Of a stretch of DNA of 64,000 bases, positions 9,862-17,655 are shown piece after piece (position 1 is the first letter of the stretch; each line of letters opens with the position of its first letter). The stretch comes from JAIBJN01 sp963775505 (lineage in GTDB: Bacteria > Actinomycetota > Thermoleophilia > Gaiellales > Gaiellaceae). The notes below the pieces were generated by a model. That model worked only from the letters and a program-made list of their open reading frames with translations. It made no database searches and was not told the origin of the DNA. The stretch lies in contig CAVZIL010000009.1 in assembly GCA_963775505.1 (NCBI GenBank), forward strand, positions 248,001-312,000, read 5' to 3'. The position numbers and the translations under genes are program-made.

Positions 9862-9928
9862 ACCTGGGAGACCCAGGTGGAAGTTTGAGGGAAGTCCGTC
9901 CTGGCCGGGCCTGCCTCAAACCTCCGCC
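9862..9928 (+). promoter_or_regulatory. Structured pnp leader with two overlapping hairpins
   Basis: Hairpin 1: ACCTGGG (9862-9868), loop AGA, CCCAGGT (9872-9878), a perfect 7-bp stem. Hairpin 2: GTTTGAGG (9883-9890) pairs with CCTCAAAC (9914-9921). It can be extended outwards past one mismatch by about six more pairs (9876-9881 with 9923-9928, one a U-G wobble). The extension uses GGT 9876-9878, which is also the 3' arm of hairpin 1, so the two full structures compete. A strong Shine-Dalgarno sequence (AAGGAGAAGGAGG) follows at about 9941-9953. PNPase is known to autoregulate through its leader in E. coli; a similar role here is inference. Confidence 0.55.
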
Positions 9929-9958
9929 TCCGTCTCCCGCAAGGAGAAGGAGGACTAC

Positions 9959-12421
9959 ATGAGCACCATCACATCGGAGATCACGTCGATCACGGCTGCC
10001 ATCGGCCGCGACGAGATCACATTCGAGACGGGCAAGCTGGCCAAGCAGGCCGACGGCGCCGTCGTCGTCAGAAGCGGGGACACGATGGTCCTCGCGACGG
10101 CCCAGGGCCGCCTCGAGGCGCGGGAGGGCGCGGACTTCTTCCCGCTCACCGTCGACGTCGAGGAGCGGATGTACGCGGCCGGCAAGATCCCCGGCGGCTT
10201 CTTCAAGCGCGAGGGACGCCCGACCGAGAAGGCGATCCTGACCGCGCGGATGATCGACCGCCCGATCCGGCCGCTGTGGCCGAAGGGCTTCCGGAACGAG
10301 GTGCAGGTCATCTGCACCACGCTCTCGGCCGACCTGATCACCCCGCACGACATCCTGGCCATCAACGGCGCCTCGGCGGCGCTGATGATCTCGCCGCTGC
10401 CGTTCTTCGGCCCCGTGGGCGCCGTCCGGATCGGCCTCATCGACGGCGAGCTCGTCGTCAACCCGTCGCTCCCCGACATCGAGACCTCCGAGCTCGACCT
10501 GATCGTGGTCGGGACGAAGGAGGGCCTCACCATGGTCGAGGCCGGCGCGAACGAGGTGCCCGAGGACACGCTCCTCGAGGCCTTCGACCTCGCCCACGCC
10601 GAGATCAAGAAGCTCTGCGAGCTGCAGGAGGACCTGCGCCGCCAGGCCGGCAAGGCGAAGTGGCTCGACTCCGAGCTGACCGCCGAGCTCGACGCGAGCC
10701 ACGGCGAGGTCATCGCGTCGCGCATCGCCTCCGACGGCCTCCGCGAGGCCGCCGCCGCCGTCGAGGAGATCGTCGGCGAGCTCTGCCCGCCGATCTCGAT
10801 CGACTCGACGGAGGAGGACATCGTCCGCGAGACCCAGGTGCGCGCCAGCCTCGACGCCATCCTCGAGCAGCGCCGCCTCGCCGCGGTGCTCGCCCCGGTG
10901 AAGGCGCAGTTCGAGGACGAGCTGCGCGTCCTGACCGACGCGGAGCAGGACTCCAAGCAGCTCCGCTCGGCGAAGCGCTCGATCCTCTTCGACCGGATCC
11001 TCGAGTCCTCGGAGATGCCGTTCCCGGTCGGGCCGGCCACGGTCGAGGGCGAGGCGCCGTCCGTCAAGGACAGCCTCACGAGGTCGTACGTCAAGAAGGC
11101 CGCGGAGGCCGTCTACAAGGAGCTCATCCGCAAGAAGATCGCGATCGAGAAGCGCCGCCCCGACGGCCGCGCGACCGACGAGATCCGCCCGATCGCCTGC
11201 GAGGTCGGAGTCTCGGCCCGGACGCACGGCTCCGCGCTCTTCACCCGCGGCCAGACGCAGATCATGACGCTGCTCACGCTCGGCACCGCCAAGGAGGGTC
11301 AGCGCATCGACGACCTCTCCCTGGAGTCCGAGCGGCGCTACATGCACCACTACAACTTCCCGCCCTACTCGGTCGGGGAGACGGGCTTCATGCGCGGCCC
11401 CAAGCGCCGCGACATCGGCCACGGGGCGCTCGCGCAGCGCGCGCTCGAGCCGATGATCCCGGCGCTCGACGAGTTCCCCTACACGATCCGCCTCGTCTCG
11501 GAGACGCTCGAGTCGAACGGCTCGTCGTCGATGGGCTCGGTCTGCGGCTCGACGCTCTCGCTCATGGACGCCGGCGTGCCGATCAAGCGGCCCGTCAGCG
11601 GCATCGCCATGGGCCTGGTCAAGGAGGGCGACGAGCACGTCATCCTCACCGACATCCAGGGCGCCGAGGATCACCTGGGCGACATGGACTTCAAGGTGGC
11701 CGGCTCCCGCGAGGGCATCACCGCCCTGCAGATGGACATCAAGATCACCGGCGTCACGCAGGAGATCATGCGGAGCGCGCTCGAGCAGGCCAAGCAGGCC
11801 CGCGAGTTCATCCTCGACCGGATGGCCGAGGCGATCTCCGAGTCCCGCGAGGAGCTCGCCGCGCACGCGCCGCGGATCACGACGATCTCGATCGACCCCG
11901 AGCAGATCGGCCTCATCATCGGCAAGGGCGGCGAGACGATCCGCGGCCTCGAGTCCGACTACGAGGTCCAGATCGACATCGAGGAGGACGGGACGATCCT
12001 CATCTACGCCACCGAGGGCGAGAAGGCCGACGCCGCGATCGAGGCGATCAAGTCGCTCACCAAGGAGCCCGAGGTCGGCGACACGTACACCGGCAAGGTC
12101 GTGAAGACGACCGACTTCGGCGCCTTCGTCGAGCTGAAGAAGGGCACGGACGGGCTGCTCCACGTCTCCAACGTGGGCCCCGGCCGGGTCGGCCACATCG
12201 AGGACGTCATCAGCCGCGGCGACGTGCTGGACGTCATCGTCCAGGAGGTCGACAAGGCCCGCGGCCGCATCGGCCTCAAGCTCGTCGGCAAGCACGAGAA
12301 CGGCACCGTCGTCCAGCCCGAGGAGCTGATCGAGCGGGCGAAGGACGCCCCGCCGCGCGAGCGGCGCGAGCGCGAGGGCGGCGACCGTGGCCGCCGCGAT
12401 CGCGGCCGCGGCCGGTCGTAA
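9959..12421 (+). CDS. pnp: Polyribonucleotide nucleotidyltransferase (PNPase)
   Basis: PNPase is a 3'-5' phosphorolytic exoribonuclease and RNA-tailing enzyme. The 820-residue protein is intact. The first RNase PH-like domain includes 'GDTMVLATAQGR' and 'KREGRPTEKAILTARMIDRP'. A helical linker follows, then the second, catalytic RNase PH domain with 'ALFTRGQTQIMTLLTLG', 'GHGALAQRALEP', 'SNGSSSMGSVCG' and 'DAGVPIKRPVSGIAMGL'. The KH domain has 'IGLIIGKGGETIRGL' and the S1 domain has 'GKVVKTTDFGAFVELKKG'. The tail is Arg/Asp-rich. Unlike rpsO it has a strong ribosome-binding site and a structured leader, so it may be controlled post-transcriptionally. Confidence 0.98.
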   Translation: MSTITSEITSITAAIGRDEITFETGKLAKQADGAVVVRSGDTMVLATAQGRLEAREGADFFPLTVDVEERMYAAGKIPGGFFKREGRPTEKAILTARMIDRPIRPLWPKGFRNEVQVICTTLSADLITPHDILAINGASAALMISPLPFFGPVGAVRIGLIDGELVVNPSLPDIETSELDLIVVGTKEGLTMVEAGANEVPEDTLLEAFDLAHAEIKKLCELQEDLRRQAGKAKWLDSELTAELDASHGEVIASRIASDGLREAAAAVEEIVGELCPPISIDSTEEDIVRETQVRASLDAILEQRRLAAVLAPVKAQFEDELRVLTDAEQDSKQLRSAKRSILFDRILESSEMPFPVGPATVEGEAPSVKDSLTRSYVKKAAEAVYKELIRKKIAIEKRRPDGRATDEIRPIACEVGVSARTHGSALFTRGQTQIMTLLTLGTAKEGQRIDDLSLESERRYMHHYNFPPYSVGETGFMRGPKRRDIGHGALAQRALEPMIPALDEFPYTIRLVSETLESNGSSSMGSVCGSTLSLMDAGVPIKRPVSGIAMGLVKEGDEHVILTDIQGAEDHLGDMDFKVAGSREGITALQMDIKITGVTQEIMRSALEQAKQAREFILDRMAEAISESREELAAHAPRITTISIDPEQIGLIIGKGGETIRGLESDYEVQIDIEEDGTILIYATEGEKADAAIEAIKSLTKEPEVGDTYTGKVVKTTDFGAFVELKKGTDGLLHVSNVGPGRVGHIEDVISRGDVLDVIVQEVDKARGRIGLKLVGKHENGTVVQPEELIERAKDAPPRERREREGGDRGRRDRGRGRS

Positions 12422-12424
12422 CCG

Positions 12425-13024
12425 CTAGACCGTAGGAACGCGGAGCTGCGCGGGCCGTCCCTCGGGGGCGGCCCGCGCGCTTCCGAGCCGCAGGCGCAGG
12501 AACACGCGGGTGAGGCGCCCGAGGGCGTACTCGTAGACGGCGGCGCCGAGGTTGGTGCCGGCCAGGAAGACGAGCGCGTCGTTGGACGAGACCGAGTCGC
12601 TGACGACGGCTGCTCCGAACGCCCCGGCGTAGTACGGGATTTCCTTGACCAGCTCCGTGACGAGGTACCCGGCCTGCGAGGCGAGCCGGCGGGCCCGCGC
12701 GCTCTTCTGCCCGAGCCCGGCCAGGTCGTACGCCGCCTTCGAGAGCGCGCTCGTGCTCGTCCCCGTCTCCTCCAGCAGTCGCGAGTTGGCGGCGAGGTTC
12801 ACCCGGAGCCCGGCGCCCCACACGACGTAGGTCACGACGAGGAACCCCACGACGAGCCAGTGGTCGGCGCCGCGGAGAAGCTGGGAGGCTGCCAGCGCGA
12901 GGCCGGCGGCCGTGGCGACGGCGTCGAGTAGATAGGTGGACGCGACGGTCGCCGCGAGCGTCACCGCCCAGCGCTTCGTCCGGGTAAACCCGCCACAGGG
13001 AGCGGAAGGGAGTGGACGTCTCAC
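12425..13024 (-). CDS. Hypothetical multi-pass membrane protein
   Basis: I do not recognise this 199-residue protein. It has a basic N-terminus ('TRTKRW') and about four hydrophobic stretches: 'TLAATVASTYLLDAVATAAG', then around 'WLVVGFLVVTYVVWGAG', then 'AGYLVTELVKEIPYYAG' and 'ALVFLAGTNLGAAVYEY'. The overall pattern is a small integral membrane protein with a cytoplasmic Arg-rich tail. It is divergent from the TetR gene at 13113, with a 9-bp repeat array between them, so it is the likely target of that regulator. Some GC-rich actinobacterial TetR-paired membrane proteins act in efflux or lipid handling, but no motif here supports a specific role. Confidence 0.7.
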   Translation of the reverse strand: MRRPLPSAPCGGFTRTKRWAVTLAATVASTYLLDAVATAAGLALAASQLLRGADHWLVVGFLVVTYVVWGAGLRVNLAANSRLLEETGTSTSALSKAAYDLAGLGQKSARARRLASQAGYLVTELVKEIPYYAGAFGAAVVSDSVSSNDALVFLAGTNLGAAVYEYALGRLTRVFLRLRLGSARAAPEGRPAQLRVPTV

Positions 13025-13042
13025 GGCGAAGATGCGGTGCGA

Positions 13043-13078
13043 ACCTACGTACCGTACGTACCGTACGTACGTAAGGTA
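13043..13078. promoter_or_regulatory. Operator-like array of 9-bp repeats
   Basis: Four 9-bp units follow one another: ACCTACGTA, CCGTACGTA, CCGTACGTA and the diverged CGTAAGGTA (13043-13078). The core TACGTA is itself palindromic, and the outer ends (CCTAC... and ...GTAAGG) make the whole block nearly self-complementary. It sits between the membrane protein (start 13024) and the TetR gene (13113), a typical place for an autoregulatory TetR operator. Confidence 0.6.
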
Positions 13079-13112
13079 GACCGTATCGCTCCAAACGTCA
13101 AGGAAGGGAGGG

Positions 13113-13841
13113 ATGACCGTGGCTTCGGGCCCGCGCAGACGCTCGACGCTCCCACGGGAGGAGGCACGCCGGCGCTACGTCGAGATGGGAGAGCTTGCGG
13201 TGCTGGAGCAGGTGCGGGGAGACGCTCGCCGCTTCGACGAGGCCTCGATCGCCGTCGGCCCGTTCGCCCGCCTCGACGCCGGCGCCGTCGCAGCGCTCGA
13301 AGGGAAGACCCGCGGCGCCGTCACGAACCTGTTCGGGAGCCAGTCCGCGTACCAGGCGGAGACGATGGCGCTCGCGCTCAACACCTGGGAGTTCATCGAG
13401 CGGCTCGAGTACCCCGACCCCGCTGAGTTCGCCACCGCCGACGAATGGGTGGACGCGTTCTTCACCGGCGAGTCGGCGCGCGGTCCAGCGCACCGCGCCG
13501 AGCCCGAGGTGACGTACGCCTCGCTCTGGACGCTCTGGCTGAGCGCGGTGCCGTACGGCCTCTGGAGCGAGCGGGCGAGCGTGCCGAGCATCGACGAGCA
13601 GCTCCAGCATCTCCAGCACCTCGAGAAGGTGCTCGAGAGCGCGCTCGCCCGCTTCGGCCTCGAGCTGCGCGAGGGGACGACCCTCCGCGACCTCGCCTCG
13701 GCGATCGCGAGCCTCGTCGAGGGCGTCTGGCTCAACCAGTGCCTGACGCGCCGGCACCCGTCCGACCCGTCGGAGCCGATCGCCACGCTCCTGCGCCGCT
13801 CGGGCCGGCTCCTCTGGCTCGGCGCGACGCAGCCCGGCTAG
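13113..13841 (+). CDS. TetR-family transcriptional regulator
   Basis: This 242-residue regulator has a TetR-type N-terminal helix-turn-helix: 'LDAGAVAALEGKTRGAVTNL' followed by 'FGSQSAYQAETMALAL', matching the pattern in which an N-x-F motif follows the recognition helix. The N-terminus is longer than usual (about 40 residues before the helix-turn-helix). The C-terminal ligand domain includes 'YASLWTLWLSAVPYGLWSER' and 'IASLVEGVWLNQCL'. A repeat array that fits an operator lies just upstream, between this gene and a divergent membrane protein. Its stop codon shares CTAG (13838-13841) with the convergent EamA gene. The ligand is unknown. Confidence 0.75.
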   Translation: MTVASGPRRRSTLPREEARRRYVEMGELAVLEQVRGDARRFDEASIAVGPFARLDAGAVAALEGKTRGAVTNLFGSQSAYQAETMALALNTWEFIERLEYPDPAEFATADEWVDAFFTGESARGPAHRAEPEVTYASLWTLWLSAVPYGLWSERASVPSIDEQLQHLQHLEKVLESALARFGLELREGTTLRDLASAIASLVEGVWLNQCLTRRHPSDPSEPIATLLRRSGRLLWLGATQPG

Positions 13842-14737
13842 CGCGCGCGCTGGGCGACGACGACGCCGCCGACCACGAGGGCGCCGCCGACGACGAGCCA
13901 GAGCGTCACCGGCTCGTCGAGCAGCACCGCGCCGAAGGCCACCGCAAGCGGCGAGATGACGTACGCGTAGGCGACCGCCCGCGTCGCGCCGAGGCCGCGC
14001 AGGCCGATGTTCCAGCCGATGTAGCCGAGGAAGGTCGAGACGACGCCCAGGTAGAGCAGGAGGACGGCGTCCTCCAGCGAGATGCCGGTCACGGAGTCGA
14101 TCGTCCCGCCGCGGACGAAGGGCAGGAGGAAGATCGTCCCGACCAGGCTCGTCGCCGCCGTGAGCGCCAGCAGGTCGTAGCGGCCGAGCAGCGGCTTCAG
14201 GAGCACGTTGTAGAGCGCGAACGAGACCGGGGCGGCAAGGACGATCAGCGGCCCCTTGGCGTTGGCGAAGGACAGCTCTCCGCCCGCGCCGAGGAGGATG
14301 ACGATCGCGACCCCGGCGAAGGCGACGGCGAGCCCGGCCGCCCGGCGGAGGCTCCAGCGCTCGAGCCCGAGACCGACCGCGAGCAGGAGCGTCAGCGCGG
14401 GGGAGAGGGCGATCACGAGCGCCGCCGTCCCCGAGGTCGTGTACTTCGTGCCCACGTTCAGGGAGATGTGGTAGCCGACGACCACGCAGACGCCGACCGC
14501 GGCCAGGCGGAGGGCGTCCCGCTTCGTGATCCCGGGCAGCCAGCCGACGCGCCAGAGGAGGAGAGCGAAGCCGGGAGCGGCGATCAGGTAGCGCAGGAGG
14601 GCGACGTCCTCGGCGGCGAAGCCGTGGTCGAGCAGCGCCTTGATGACCGAGAACGCGCTCGCCCAGACGACCACGACGGCGAGGAGCGCCCCGTGTGCCG
14701 ACGCCGTGGACCGCCTGACCGCGACCGCCGAATCCAT
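13838..14737 (-). CDS. EamA/DMT-family transporter
   Basis: This 299-residue protein of the drug/metabolite transporter superfamily has two EamA repeats and about ten transmembrane helices. The first repeat includes 'GALLAVVVVWASAFSVIKAL' and 'LLRYLIAAPGFALLLW'; the second ends with 'LGYIGWNIGLRGLGATRAVA' and 'ISPLAVAFGAVLLDEPVTLW', which is typical of the family. Intact frame. Substrates of such transporters are usually amino acids or other small metabolites and cannot be predicted here. It is convergent with the TetR gene and divergent from the M16 peptidase gene. Confidence 0.88.
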   Translation of the reverse strand: MDSAVAVRRSTASAHGALLAVVVVWASAFSVIKALLDHGFAAEDVALLRYLIAAPGFALLLWRVGWLPGITKRDALRLAAVGVCVVVGYHISLNVGTKYTTSGTAALVIALSPALTLLLAVGLGLERWSLRRAAGLAVAFAGVAIVILLGAGGELSFANAKGPLIVLAAPVSFALYNVLLKPLLGRYDLLALTAATSLVGTIFLLPFVRGGTIDSVTGISLEDAVLLLYLGVVSTFLGYIGWNIGLRGLGATRAVAYAYVISPLAVAFGAVLLDEPVTLWLVVGGALVVGGVVVAQRAR

Positions 14738-14793
14738 CTGCGGAGTTAAACCAGCAGCAACCGCGTTCTGTGAGAATGGGCAGGCGTGGCCTC

Positions 14794-14805
14794 TACGATG
14801 CGACC
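14794..14805 (+). promoter_or_regulatory. Candidate leaderless promoter of the M16 peptidase gene
   Basis: TACGAT (14794-14799) is followed by 6 nt and the GTG at 14806. The same hexamer and spacing precede miaB. No Shine-Dalgarno sequence. Confidence 0.55.
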
Positions 14806-16101
14806 GTGCAGAGCTACCTGCTGACCACGCTCGACGGCGGCACCCGGGTCGTCACCGAGCCGCTGCCCGCCGTGCGCTCGGTCGCGATCGGGCTCTGGAT
14901 CGGCACCGGCTCGCGGGACGAGGACGACGCCCACGCCGGCGTCAGCCACTTCCTCGAGCACCTCCTCTTCAAGGGCACGGCGTCCTACTCGGCGATCGAG
15001 ATCGCGGAGATCTTCGACACCTTCGGCGGCGAGCTGAACGCCGCCACGGCCCGCGACTACACCGTCGTGTACGCCCGCGTGCTCGACGAGCACCTCGAGA
15101 CGGCGCTCGACGTGATGACGGACATGGTCTTCACGCCCAGCCTCTCCGACCTCGATGCCGAACGGGAGGTCGTGCTGGAGGAGATCGCCATGGTCGACGA
15201 CACGCCGCAGGAGCTCATCTTCGACCTCGTCACGCAGGCCGTGTTCGGCCGGCACCCGCTGGGGCGGCCGGTGCTCGGCTCGGCCGACGTCATCTCCAGC
15301 GTGTCGCGGCGCTCGCTCGGCGCGTTCCACCGCCGCCGCTACCGGCCGGACAACGTCGTCGTCGCCACGGCCGGGAGCGTCGACCACGACCGGCTCGTGA
15401 AGCTGATCGAGGCCATGTCGGCGAAGGCCGGGGCCTCCGCGACCGGCAAGCCCCGCGCGCGGGCGCCGTTCGTGGCGCCGCCGAAGCCGTCGCTCGTCTT
15501 CCAGACGAAGCAGACGGAGCAGTACCACGTCTGCCTCTCGGCGCCCGGCATCGCGCGCTCGGACCGGCGCCGCTTCACGGCTTCCATCCTCGACGGCATC
15601 CTGGGCGGCTCGGCCTCGTCGCGCCTCTTCCAGGAGATCCGCGAGAAGCGCGGCCTCGCCTACGCCGTCTACACGTTCTCCTCCCAGTACGCCGACACCG
15701 GGCAGATCGGGGTCTACGTGGGCACGCGGGAGGAGAACCTGGCCGAGTGCATCGGCATCGTCGCGGAGCAGATCGGCGAGCTGGCCGAGCACGGCCCCGC
15801 GGACGAGGAGCTCGCGCGCGCCAAGGAGAACCTGAAGACCCGCATCATGCTCTCGATGGAGGCGACCTCGAACCGCATGAGCCGGCTCGGGAAGTCCCTC
15901 ATCACCGACAGCGAGCTGCTCGACTTCGACCGCATCCTCGCGGAGATCGAGGCGGTCGAGGCGGCCTCCGTGGCGAAGCTCGCCGAGGTCGTGCTCCACC
16001 CCGACGCCTTCTCCGTGGCCGCGATCGGGCCGAGCCGCGAGCGGCTGCTCGAGGCCGTCGAGCCCGTCTGCGCGGGGCTCGTGGAGCGCGCGGCGGCGTG
16101 A
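14806..16101 (+). CDS. M16-family zinc metallopeptidase (processing-peptidase-like)
   Basis: M16 peptidases are zinc proteases with an inverted HxxEH site that degrade short peptides; bacterial members of this type resemble the mitochondrial processing peptidase beta subunit. The motif is His48-Phe-Leu-Glu51-His52, followed by the distal Glu region 'VLEEIAMVDDTPQELIFD'. The C-terminal half contains the family pattern 'SSRLFQEIREKRGLAYAVYT'. Length 431 residues, single complete M16 unit, frame intact. I prefer GTG 14806 because it directly precedes the domain and follows a -10-like hexamer; an in-frame ATG at 14770 would add 12 residues. It overlaps dapB by GTGA, as is common for pnp-M16-dap clusters. 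Confidence 0.92.
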   Translation: MQSYLLTTLDGGTRVVTEPLPAVRSVAIGLWIGTGSRDEDDAHAGVSHFLEHLLFKGTASYSAIEIAEIFDTFGGELNAATARDYTVVYARVLDEHLETALDVMTDMVFTPSLSDLDAEREVVLEEIAMVDDTPQELIFDLVTQAVFGRHPLGRPVLGSADVISSVSRRSLGAFHRRRYRPDNVVVATAGSVDHDRLVKLIEAMSAKAGASATGKPRARAPFVAPPKPSLVFQTKQTEQYHVCLSAPGIARSDRRRFTASILDGILGGSASSRLFQEIREKRGLAYAVYTFSSQYADTGQIGVYVGTREENLAECIGIVAEQIGELAEHGPADEELARAKENLKTRIMLSMEATSNRMSRLGKSLITDSELLDFDRILAEIEAVEAASVAKLAEVVLHPDAFSVAAIGPSRERLLEAVEPVCAGLVERAAA

Positions 16102-16736
16102 AGGTCCTGCTGCTCGGCGCGGGCGGCAAGGTCGGCACCGCGCTCGCCCCGCGCCTGGCTGCGGCCGGGCACGACGTGACCCCGGCGGGCCGCGGCGACG
16201 CCTGGGCGCCCGCGGGCCACGACGCTGCGGTGGACTTCACCGTTCCCGGCGCCGTGCGCGCCAACGTCGAGCGCTGCCTCGCCGCGGGCGTGCCGGCGGT
16301 CGTCGGCACGACCGGGCTCGGCCCCGCCGACCTGGCGGCCTTCGACGAGCTGGCGCGGGAGCACGGAGTCGCGTGCTTCGTCGCACCCAACTTCGCCCTC
16401 GGGGCCGTCCTGATGATGCGCTTCGCGGCCGAGGCCGGCCGGCACTTTCCCGAGGCCGAGATCGTCGAGCTCCACGCCGACACCAAGCTGGACGCTCCCT
16501 CCGGCACGGCCAAGGCGACCGCCGACCTGCTTCCGGGGGACGTGCCCATCCACTCGGTCCGCCTGCCGGGCCTCGTCGCCCACCAGGAGGTGCTCTTCGG
16601 CGGCGAGGGCCAGCTCCTGACCATCCGCCACGACACGCTCTCGCGCGAGGCGTTCGCGCCCGGCGTGCTCCTCGCGCTCGAGCGGCTGACGACGCTCGCG
16701 CCCGGCCTCACGGTCGGCCTGGACGCACTTCTGTAG
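16098..16736 (+). CDS. dapB: 4-hydroxy-tetrahydrodipicolinate reductase
   Basis: DapB reduces 4-hydroxy-tetrahydrodipicolinate with NAD(P)H in lysine/diaminopimelate synthesis. Visible motifs are the Rossmann loop 'LLLGAGGKVGTALA', 'VPAVVGTTGL', 'FVAPNFALGAVLM' and the substrate-binding 'ELHADTKLDAPSGTAKATAD'. At 212 residues it is shorter than most DapB proteins (about 240-270); the region after the Rossmann motif is compressed. GTG 16098 overlaps the M16 stop, so the two are co-translated. dapA follows 34 bp later. Confidence 0.95.
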   Translation: MKVLLLGAGGKVGTALAPRLAAAGHDVTPAGRGDAWAPAGHDAAVDFTVPGAVRANVERCLAAGVPAVVGTTGLGPADLAAFDELAREHGVACFVAPNFALGAVLMMRFAAEAGRHFPEAEIVELHADTKLDAPSGTAKATADLLPGDVPIHSVRLPGLVAHQEVLFGGEGQLLTIRHDTLSREAFAPGVLLALERLTTLAPGLTVGLDALL

Positions 16737-16757
16737 GGAGATCGCCGGAAGTCGGAG

Positions 16758-16770
16758 TACAATCCGACCC
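16758..16770 (+). promoter_or_regulatory. Candidate leaderless promoter of dapA
   Basis: TACAAT (16758-16763) lies 7 nt before the dapA GTG (16771). The 11-mer AGTACAATCCG occurs identically before rodZ (31576-31586). No -35 consensus or Shine-Dalgarno sequence is seen. Confidence 0.6.
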
Positions 16771-17655
16771 GTGCTCGGCGAGGTTCTCACAGCCGTCGTC
16801 ACGCCCTTCCGTGCGGACGGATCCGTCGACCTGGACGCGTTCTCGCGCCTGTGCTCGCACCTCGTGGAGTCGGGCTCGGACGGCGTCGTCGTCGCCGGGA
16901 CGACCGGCGAGGCGCCGACGCTCACGGACGACGAGCGGCTCTCCCTCTTCGCCGCCGCGGTCGAGACGATCGGCGACCGCGCGACCGTCGTCGCGGGCAC
17001 CGGCACGTACTCGACGGCGCACTCCGTCCACCTGACCGGCCAGGCGCACGAGCTCGGGGTCGACGCGTTCCTCGTCGTCACCCCGTACTACTCGAAGCCG
17101 CCGACCCGGGGGATCGTGGCGCACTTCCAGGCGATCGCCGAGGCGACCGACCGGCCGATCGTCGTCTACAACATCCCGCAGCGGGTCGTCGTCAACCTCC
17201 AGCCGGAGACGCTGGCCAAGCTCGCGGAGATCCCGAACGTCGCCGCGGTGAAGCAGGCCACCACCGATCCCGGCCAGGCGCGCCGGATCCTCGCGGAGAC
17301 CGACCTCGCCCTCTACGCCGGCAACGACGACCTCCTGCTCCCGTTCCTGGAGCTGGGCGCCGTGGGCGGCATCCTCGTCTACACGCACGTCGTGGGGCCG
17401 CAGGTGCGGGAGCTCGTCACCCGCTTCCGCGACGGCGACGTCGAGGGAGCGCGGGCGATCGACGCCGAGCTCCGCCCGGTGATCGAGGCGCTCGCGGTCA
17501 CGACGAACCCGATCCCCGTGAAGGCGGCGCTGGCCATGCTCGGCCACGACGTCGGCGGCCTCCGCCTGCCGCTCGTCGAGGCGAACGACGCCGAGAAGGC
17601 GGCCGTGCGCGAGGCGCTCGAGCGCGCCGGCGTCCTCGCGGTCGCGAACGCCTAG
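16771..17655 (+). CDS. dapA: 4-hydroxy-tetrahydrodipicolinate synthase
   Basis: DapA condenses pyruvate with aspartate semialdehyde through a Schiff base in a TIM barrel. The 294-residue protein shows 'VAGTTGEAPTL', 'VVTPYYSKPPTRGIVAHF', Tyr133 in 'VVYNIPQRVV' and the Schiff-base Lys161 in 'VAAVKQATTD'. Full length and intact. It has its own -10-like element although dapB ends 34 bp upstream, so it may be transcribed both with dapB and alone. Its stop shares CTAG (17652-17655) with the convergent PLP-lyase gene. Confidence 0.97.
   Translation: MLGEVLTAVVTPFRADGSVDLDAFSRLCSHLVESGSDGVVVAGTTGEAPTLTDDERLSLFAAAVETIGDRATVVAGTGTYSTAHSVHLTGQAHELGVDAFLVVTPYYSKPPTRGIVAHFQAIAEATDRPIVVYNIPQRVVVNLQPETLAKLAEIPNVAAVKQATTDPGQARRILAETDLALYAGNDDLLLPFLELGAVGGILVYTHVVGPQVRELVTRFRDGDVEGARAIDAELRPVIEALAVTTNPIPVKAALAMLGHDVGGLRLPLVEANDAEKAAVREALERAGVLAVANA

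Noticed and set aside
9883..9900. GAGGGAAGTCCG in the pnp leader resembles the conserved start of bacterial RNase P RNA
   Set aside because: The gap is only 139 bp, far too short for RNase P RNA, and the other conserved helices are absent; the match sits inside a hairpin stem and loop.
9809..12295. 828-residue minus-strand ORF opposite pnp, and many other long antisense or alternate-frame ORFs
   Set aside because: They are Asp/Arg/Leu-rich shadows expected in very GC-rich DNA, show no family motifs, and lie over genes with clear full-length homology.
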